This document shows, one piece after another, positions 6,182-8,630 of a stretch of DNA of 8,630 nucleotides. Every line of letters starts with the position of its first letter. The stretch's first letter is position 1. This stretch comes from Opitutia bacterium (GTDB lineage: Bacteria; Verrucomicrobiota; Verrucomicrobiae; Opitutales; UBA953), in assembly GCA_947488485.1 (NCBI GenBank), contig CANKZO010000087.1, positions 1 to 8,630 on the forward strand. Direction: 5' to 3'. A program made the position numbers and the translations under genes. The notes below the pieces were generated by a model, which did not search any database, was not told the origin of the DNA, and saw only the letters and a list, made by a program, of their open reading frames with translations.

Positions 6182-6979
6182 TTAGTTCTTGTCGGACTCG
6201 CTGACGGCAGCGGCCCAGATGATGACGCCGAAGCCGATCTTGTTGACCACGTCAGCGAGGTTGTAGACCACGTTGAGCATGACCGCAGAGTCCTCGGGCT
6301 TGCCACCGGTGAGGTAACCGAGGAAGTAGCCGATCGGGTAGATGGCCCAACCGAAGACGACGATGGTGCGCATCAGCTTGAAGGCCGACTGGACGGCAGG
6401 CGGAGCGGACTCGGCGCTGGTCTTGCTGGCTTCACCGGCGTAGATCTCGTAGATGATGTAGAACCAACCGGCCATGCTGACGATGAAGGCCGGCCAGGCG
6501 GCGACGGTGCCGGCTTCGCCGAGGTAACCGGCGATGAGCATCACCAGGGTGCCGATCATGAGGCGCCAGAACACGCCGCCCGAGACCTTGGTGACCGCGG
6601 AGAGGATGAGGTAGAACTCGACCATCAGGAGAGGCACGGTGATGAGCCAGTCGATGTAGCGGAAGACGGTCGGGGTGGAGCCGGTGGTCACCCAGACGTC
6701 GCGCATGTAGAAGTAGTGGGTCGCGGCCACGAGGGTCACGAGGCCGGAGACGGTCAACGAGGTCTTCCACTTCGCCTTGACGCGCTGCGTCTCGAGGAAG
6801 AAGAAGGCCGTCGCGGCGACCAGCGCCATCGAGATGACCCAGAAGGTCACGCCGACGAGGTCATCGGACTTCAGGTTGCCCTTGGCGGCGTCGGCAGCCA
6901 TCGCGGAGGCAGGGGTGAGAAGGCTAAGGGCCAGCAAGGCGACAACTTTAGCCACGGCGGATTTTAGGTATGTAATCAT
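6182..6979 (-). CDS. Proteorhodopsin, green-type light-driven proton pump
   Basis: This 265-residue microbial rhodopsin binds retinal and is expected to pump protons out of the cell in light. An N-terminal signal (MITYLKSAVAKVVALLALSL to about A28) precedes seven transmembrane helices, as in marine proteorhodopsins. The retinal lysine is K247 in NLADVVNKIGFG. The helix C motif is D110-T114-E121 (RYIDWLITVPLLMVEFYLI): Asp as Schiff-base counterion and Glu as proton donor, the DTE pattern of outward proton pumps. H88 (THYFYMR) matches the proteorhodopsin His that partners the counterion. L118 sits at the tuning position (105 in marine proteorhodopsin), where Leu means green absorption. By hand alignment F165 occupies the place of the antenna-fenestration Gly of xanthorhodopsin. 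The ATG at 6979 is preferred over upstream starts because it begins the signal peptide. Codon use looks strongly biased (Phe nearly all TTC), fitting high expression. Confidence 0.97.
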   Translation of the reverse strand: MITYLKSAVAKVVALLALSLLTPASAMAADAAKGNLKSDDLVGVTFWVISMALVAATAFFFLETQRVKAKWKTSLTVSGLVTLVAATHYFYMRDVWVTTGSTPTVFRYIDWLITVPLLMVEFYLILSAVTKVSGGVFWRLMIGTLVMLIAGYLGEAGTVAAWPAFIVSMAGWFYIIYEIYAGEASKTSAESAPPAVQSAFKLMRTIVVFGWAIYPIGYFLGYLTGGKPEDSAVMLNVVYNLADVVNKIGFGVIIWAAAVSESDKN

Positions 6980-6980
6980 G

Positions 6981-6990
6981 GGGTGGGGTA
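6981..6990 (-). promoter_or_regulatory. C-rich leader motif TACCCCACCC of rhodopsin
   Basis: This minus-strand 10-mer stands one base before the rhodopsin ATG at 6979, exactly as in crtE. No Shine-Dalgarno sequence is present in the leader. The start at 6979 is supported by this shared arrangement. Its function is unknown. Confidence 0.4.
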
Positions 6991-7030
6991 CGAGATGAAG
7001 AAATATGCGGATATTCAGACAACACAAACG

Positions 7031-7046
7031 GGGAATCGAGATTCCC
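7031..7046 (-). promoter_or_regulatory. 16-bp palindrome at the rhodopsin transcript start
   Basis: GGGAATC (7031-7037) and GATTCCC (7040-7046) are perfect 7-bp arms around a two-base centre. It begins four bases after the candidate -10 element, so it would span the transcription start. It may be an operator for a dimeric regulator. As RNA it could form only a shorter stem with a larger loop, which might still protect the 5' end. Confidence 0.5.
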
Positions 7047-7050
7047 TGAC

Positions 7051-7079
7051 ATTCTGCCGACCCGTAAATAAATTGTTAA
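7051..7079 (-). promoter_or_regulatory. Candidate sigma70-type promoter for rhodopsin
   Basis: On the minus strand, TTAACA (7079-7074, five of six matches to TTGACA) and CAGAAT (7056-7051, four of six matches to TATAAT) are separated by 17 bases, the optimal spacing. The region is AT-rich against a GC-rich background. The predicted start near 7044 would give a leader of about 65 bases. The -10 match is modest, so other promoters are possible. Confidence 0.45.
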
Positions 7080-7165
7080 TACTACGATACGCCCAACTTT
7101 CCGATCTCGGCCCGAATCATTCAGCTCGGGACCTGCCACCCGAGGCCCGAGGCGACTGCCTCCAC

Positions 7166-7210
7166 TTTTGCACTTTTGCACGCGGCTTCTCCGCATTTGC
7201 ACCTTTGCAC
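7166..7210 (-). repeat. Two pairs of tandem 8-bp GTGCAAAR repeats
   Basis: On the plus strand TTTTGCAC occurs twice in tandem (7166-7173 and 7174-7181), then after 13 bases ATTTGCAC and CTTTGCAC follow in tandem (7195-7202 and 7203-7210). On the transcribed strand these read GTGCAAAG, GTGCAAAT, GTGCAAAA, GTGCAAAA. They are short intergenic tandem repeats of unknown role. Confidence 0.75.
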
Positions 7211-7247
7211 ATTCAGCGCCCCCTCATCTGACGGCCTACGCCGCCCC

Positions 7248-7275
7248 TATACTCTATACTCGATACTCTATACTC
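7248..7275. repeat. Four tandem 7-bp TATACTC repeats
   Basis: TATACTC is repeated at 7248-7254, 7255-7261 (perfect), 7262-7268 (GATACTC) and 7269-7275 (perfect). The array starts ten bases beyond the Dabb stop codon. Copy number may vary by replication slippage. It is too short and lacks spacers, so it is not a CRISPR array. Confidence 0.85.
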
Positions 7276-7277
7276 TC

Positions 7278-7344
7278 GTCGCCCTCACTGCCCGACATAG
7301 TCGAGGACGAGCACTTTTTCGAGTATGTCGGGCAAGAGGGCGAC
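7278..7344. repeat. Interrupted inverted repeat spanning the Dabb gene 3' end
   Basis: The arm GTCGCCCTC (7278-7286) plus TGCCCGACATA (7289-7299) pairs with TATGTCGGGCA (7324-7334) plus GAGGGCGAC (7336-7344): 20 pairs, with a small internal mismatch (two bases against one) and a 24-base loop. It covers the last codons and the stop of the Dabb gene. No U-run follows on the minus strand, so it is not a standard terminator, but it could stabilise the mRNA 3' end. Confidence 0.8.
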
Positions 7345-7593
7345 AAACTCCTGATGCGCCGGCTCGTGGAGATACTGCTTCTCGAGGGCTTCCTTCGAAG
7401 CGAAGGTCAGCGTGAAGATATGCGTGAAGCCTTGATCTAATCCTTCCGGGCTCACGTTCGTGCCCCATTCGAAGGCCTTGATCGCGGGCAACTTGCCCGG
7501 GAGCGCCTTGAACGCCTCTACCACCCCACGGACTTTCTCCGCAGGCGCGTCGGCCTTGAACTGGAAGATCACGATATGGCGGTAAGAGCTCAT
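7285..7593 (-). CDS. Dabb family stress-responsive A/B-barrel protein
   Basis: This 102-residue protein consists of one Dabb domain (stress responsive alpha-beta barrel, a dimeric ferredoxin-like fold). Recognisable parts are the first strand RHIVIFQFK (residues 5-13), the central KAFEWGTNVSPEGLDQGFTHIFTLTF block, HEPAHQEFVALLPDILEKV, and the final strand VLVLDY. Members are small cytoplasmic proteins, mostly of unknown activity; some relatives act as enzymes on small molecules or are stress-induced in plants. The ATG at 7593 is preceded by AGGGA at a suitable position for a ribosome binding site. The usual family end VLVLDY is followed here by VGQ, encoded within one arm of an inverted repeat. 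It shares a strand with rhodopsin but is separated by 305 bases and probably has its own promoter. An 11-bp palindrome lies about 30 bases upstream. Confidence 0.9.
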   Translation of the reverse strand: MSSYRHIVIFQFKADAPAEKVRGVVEAFKALPGKLPAIKAFEWGTNVSPEGLDQGFTHIFTLTFASKEALEKQYLHEPAHQEFVALLPDILEKVLVLDYVGQ

Positions 7594-7622
7594 GTCCCTA
7601 GCGAGCGTATCGAATCCCCGCC

Positions 7623-7633
7623 GTCAAGTTGAC
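7623..7633. promoter_or_regulatory. 11-bp palindrome upstream of the Dabb gene
   Basis: GTCAAGTTGAC is a perfect 5-bp inverted repeat with a one-base centre, ending 30 bases before the Dabb start codon. It also contains TTGAC on both strands, which could contribute a -35 element, though I could not pair it with a good -10. An operator role is possible but unproven. Confidence 0.3.
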
Positions 7634-7650
7634 TCGAGGTAGGGGCAGCA

Positions 7651-7682
7651 CCGCGTGCCGCCCTAGGTTTCACTAGGTAGGG
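7651..7682. repeat. 32-bp dispersed direct repeat, copy 1
   Basis: This copy matches 8573-8604 over 32 bases with a single mismatch; the first 27 bases are identical. It contains the inverted repeat CCTAG-GTTTCA-CTAGG. It starts 58 bases upstream of the Dabb start and lies beyond the 3' end of the ORF6N gene. Confidence 0.85.
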
Positions 7683-7800
7683 TCGGGACCGCGTCACGAC
7701 ATAGTTGTCGCTAGGTAGGGTCGAGCGGCCCGCTCGACCGCGGACGCGACGCCGGTGCATCCCTACCCGCACGGCTGACCTAGCCGGTCAGCCCTACCCG
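7673..7800. repeat. REP-like cluster of hairpins joined by GTAGGG
   Basis: CTAGGTAGGGTCG occurs twice (7673-7685 and 7711-7723). Between and after them are inverted repeats: CGACA/TGTCG at 7697-7710; a perfect 9-bp pair with a one-base centre, GTCGAGCGG/CCGCTCGAC, at 7720-7738; and GGCTGACC/GGTCAGCC with a five-base loop at 7773-7793, itself flanked by CCCTACCC at 7761-7768 and 7792-7799. This is the build of bacterial REP/BIME intergenic elements. Its last unit supplies the stop codon of the ORF6N gene. Confidence 0.75.
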
Positions 7801-8297
7801 AAACCGATCTTTCTCCGCTTCCCAGGCACAGCAGAAGAAGCCAGCTGTCGGATGGCCGCGACAATGGCAGCCAGATCAGTGTCATGTCCCTCGACCTTTT
7901 CAGCCAACCGGCGGACGCAGTCCTCTAGCTCCGCATAGTTGGCGTGGGCGGAACGCAACGCCACGAACGCGCGGACAACGGCTAAGCCGACCTGAATTGC
8001 TCGGGGGCTATTAAGCACATTGGCTGCCTGAATCGCTCCATGTTCGGTGAAGGCCCGGGGCAAGGTGCGCGCCCCTCCATGCAAACTTGAAGTCGCAAAT
8101 TGCGACTTCAAGTTTGCCCACTCCTCAGAGGTGAGCTGAAAGGCGAAGTCGGCAGGAAAACGCTCTAAATTACGCCTTACCTGCTCATTCAGTCGACGAA
8201 CCGACACCCCGTAGAGTGCAGCCAGGTCAGCCGCAAGGATGACGCGCTGCTGACGGATGACGCGGATACGCGGGCCGATGTTTTGGGATAAGTCCAT
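7794..8297 (-). CDS. ORF6N domain DNA-binding protein
   Basis: This 167-residue protein carries an N-terminal ORF6N (KilA-N-related) domain, a DNA-binding module first known from phages and mobile elements. The family pattern is clear: IRVIRQQRVILAADLAALYG (residues 11-30), RRLNEQVRRNLERFPADFAFQLT (34-56), then AFTEHGAIQAANVLNSPRA (82-100) and VVRAFVALR (107-115). After these comes a probable coiled-coil or helical tail (YAELEDCVRRLAEKVEGHDTD, 121-141) and the typical basic ending KRRKIGFG. The length is normal for stand-alone chromosomal members; their cellular role is generally unknown, and regulation of DNA or phage-related processes is inference. Residues 61-72 (ANLKSQFATSSL) are encoded by a perfect 37-bp palindrome. 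The TAG stop lies inside a REP-like repeat. Repeats on both sides suggest an accessory or mobile setting. No clear Shine-Dalgarno precedes ATG at 8297. Confidence 0.93.
   Translation of the reverse strand: MDLSQNIGPRIRVIRQQRVILAADLAALYGVSVRRLNEQVRRNLERFPADFAFQLTSEEWANLKSQFATSSLHGGARTLPRAFTEHGAIQAANVLNSPRAIQVGLAVVRAFVALRSAHANYAELEDCVRRLAEKVEGHDTDLAAIVAAIRQLASSAVPGKRRKIGFG
8081..8117. repeat. Perfect 37-bp palindrome inside the ORF6N gene
   Basis: Arms 8081-8098 (starting GCAAACTTGAAGTCG) and 8100-8117 are perfect 18-base reverse complements around a single base at 8099. It encodes residues 61-72 of the ORF6N protein in full frame, so the structure coexists with coding. It could form a cruciform in DNA or a strong stem in mRNA, or be a binding site for a symmetric protein. 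Confidence 0.95.
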
Positions 8298-8314
8298 CCA
8301 GCAAAAGATGCCTC

Positions 8315-8367
8315 GATATACATAGACTCAATCCCGCAACCCTGAGGTTCGCCCCATGGTGTATATC
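8315..8367. promoter_or_regulatory. 8-bp inverted repeat upstream of the ORF6N gene
   Basis: GATATACA (8315-8322) and TGTATATC (8360-8367) are perfect reverse complements, 37 bases apart, starting 18 bases upstream of the ORF6N start codon. The arms are AT-rich in a GC-rich context. They may be paired operator half-sites, perhaps for autoregulation by the DNA-binding product; chance occurrence is also possible. Confidence 0.35.
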
Positions 8368-8387
8368 ATTCATGCCACAGGTGGGGA

Positions 8388-8437
8388 CGGCTCTCCGAGC
8401 CGTCGGCTGACCGCATTTCGGCGGGCTCGGAGAGCCG
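8388..8437. repeat. Inverted repeat with perfect 14-bp arms, REP-like
   Basis: CGGCTCTCCGAGCC (8388-8401) and its exact complement GGCTCGGAGAGCCG (8424-8437) flank a 22-base loop. GGGG at 8383-8386 can pair with CCCC at 8440-8443 across a small internal loop, lengthening the stem. No U-run follows on either side, so it is more like a dispersed REP element than a terminator. Confidence 0.85.
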
Positions 8438-8572
8438 CACCCCCGAAGCCGAGCCCCAAGCACCCGACCTGACCCTTAATCGGACCTGCATGGCCCCGGC
8501 CGCACTCGCTCCGGAACCGGGCCTCGCCGCCAGGGAGGATCATGCCGGGCGATTTGGCAGACGGGATCAAGC

Positions 8573-8604
8573 CCGCGTGCCGCCCTAGGTTTCACTAGGC
8601 AGGG
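8573..8604. repeat. 32-bp dispersed direct repeat, copy 2
   Basis: This is the second copy of the repeat at 7651-7682, in the same orientation, with one mismatch (C at 8600 against T at 7678). Like copy 1 it contains CCTAG-GTTTCA-CTAGG. The two copies bracket the ORF6N gene. Confidence 0.85.
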
Positions 8605-8630
8605 GCACGATTTATCGCGCACTCCTGACG

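Larger units (their letters stand above)
6980..7284. other. 305-base intergenic region upstream of rhodopsin
   Basis: No gene was found here. From the rhodopsin side it holds a C-rich leader, a 16-bp palindrome, a promoter candidate, alternative short GC hairpins at 7106-7144 (CTCGGG/CCCGAG arms at 7125-7130 and 7139-7144 are the clearest), two pairs of tandem 8-bp repeats at 7166-7210 and four 7-bp repeats at 7248-7275. Short frames here have no recognisable content. Confidence 0.7.
8298..8630. other. Non-coding, repeat-rich region upstream of the ORF6N gene
   Basis: I see no credible gene in these 333 bases; short frames here are arginine/proline-rich and resemble no family. The region holds an 8-bp inverted repeat near the ORF6N start, a 14-bp-arm inverted repeat at 8388-8437 and copy 2 of the 32-bp repeat. 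The AT-richer stretch 8313-8370 is the most likely place for the ORF6N promoter, but no convincing -35/-10 pair was found. Confidence 0.6.

Noticed and set aside
6071..6967. Plus-strand 298-residue frame opposite the rhodopsin gene
   Set aside because: It is very rich in Asp, Glu, Gly and His and has no recognisable domain; it is the complement of a strongly codon-biased GC-rich gene.
6980..7027. N-terminal extension of rhodopsin to an upstream start
   Set aside because: The added residues would put a second hydrophobic stretch before a good signal peptide, and the ATG at 6979 shares its leader motif with crtE.
7166..7275. CRISPR array from the short repeats
   Set aside because: Units are 7-8 bp, directly tandem and lack spacers of regular length; no cas gene is present.
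8227..8570. Short minus-strand frames upstream of the ORF6N gene
   Set aside because: They run through inverted repeats, are Arg/Pro/Gly-rich and show no conserved pattern.
7651..8604. Complete insertion sequence or transposon
   Set aside because: The flanking 32-bp repeats are direct and there is no transposase or integrase between them; a mobile cassette remains only a hypothesis.

Overview
The window is a GC-rich bacterial segment dominated by one compact light-harvesting gene cluster on the minus strand. In transcription order it holds a green-type proteorhodopsin gene (6979-6182), crtE (GGPP synthase, 6058-5186), crtI (phytoene desaturase, 5176-3707), crtB (phytoene synthase, 3710-2769), crtY (lycopene beta-cyclase, 2779-1628), blh (beta-carotene 15,15'-dioxygenase, 1631-747) and a small exported DUF4174 protein (688-308). 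The five enzymes form an unbroken route from isoprenoid diphosphates to beta-carotene and on to retinal, and the rhodopsin uses that retinal as chromophore. Several neighbouring genes overlap by 4 or 11 bases, so crtI to blh is almost certainly one translationally coupled unit.

Control signals are concentrated around the rhodopsin gene. A sigma70-like promoter candidate (7079-7051) is followed by a 16-bp palindrome (7046-7031) at the predicted transcript start. A strong hairpin lies 12 bases after the rhodopsin stop codon and a second follows before crtE, which fits attenuation: much rhodopsin mRNA, less crt mRNA. Rhodopsin and crtE also share the identical 10-mer TACCCCACCC one base before their ATG, in place of a Shine-Dalgarno sequence.

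Upstream of the rhodopsin region (higher coordinates, same strand) are a Dabb-family stress-responsive A/B-barrel protein (7593-7285), whose 3' end lies in a long interrupted inverted repeat, and an ORF6N-domain DNA-binding protein (8297-7794). The ORF6N gene carries a perfect 37-bp palindrome inside its coding sequence and sits among REP-like repeats; a 32-bp repeat occurs on both sides of it (7651-7682 and 8573-8604). This side of the window looks like repeat-rich accessory DNA. At the left end, a small basic conserved-looking protein of unknown function (39-272, plus strand) converges on the DUF4174 gene, with a GGGGTCTGACCC palindrome between their stop codons.

The organism is a Gram-negative-type bacterium. 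High GC, a scarcity of clear Shine-Dalgarno sites, tandem 7- and 8-bp intergenic repeats and REP-like hairpins would suit the Opitutales branch of Verrucomicrobiota, but this is an impression and not a placement. No rRNA, tRNA, CRISPR array or transposase gene was seen.
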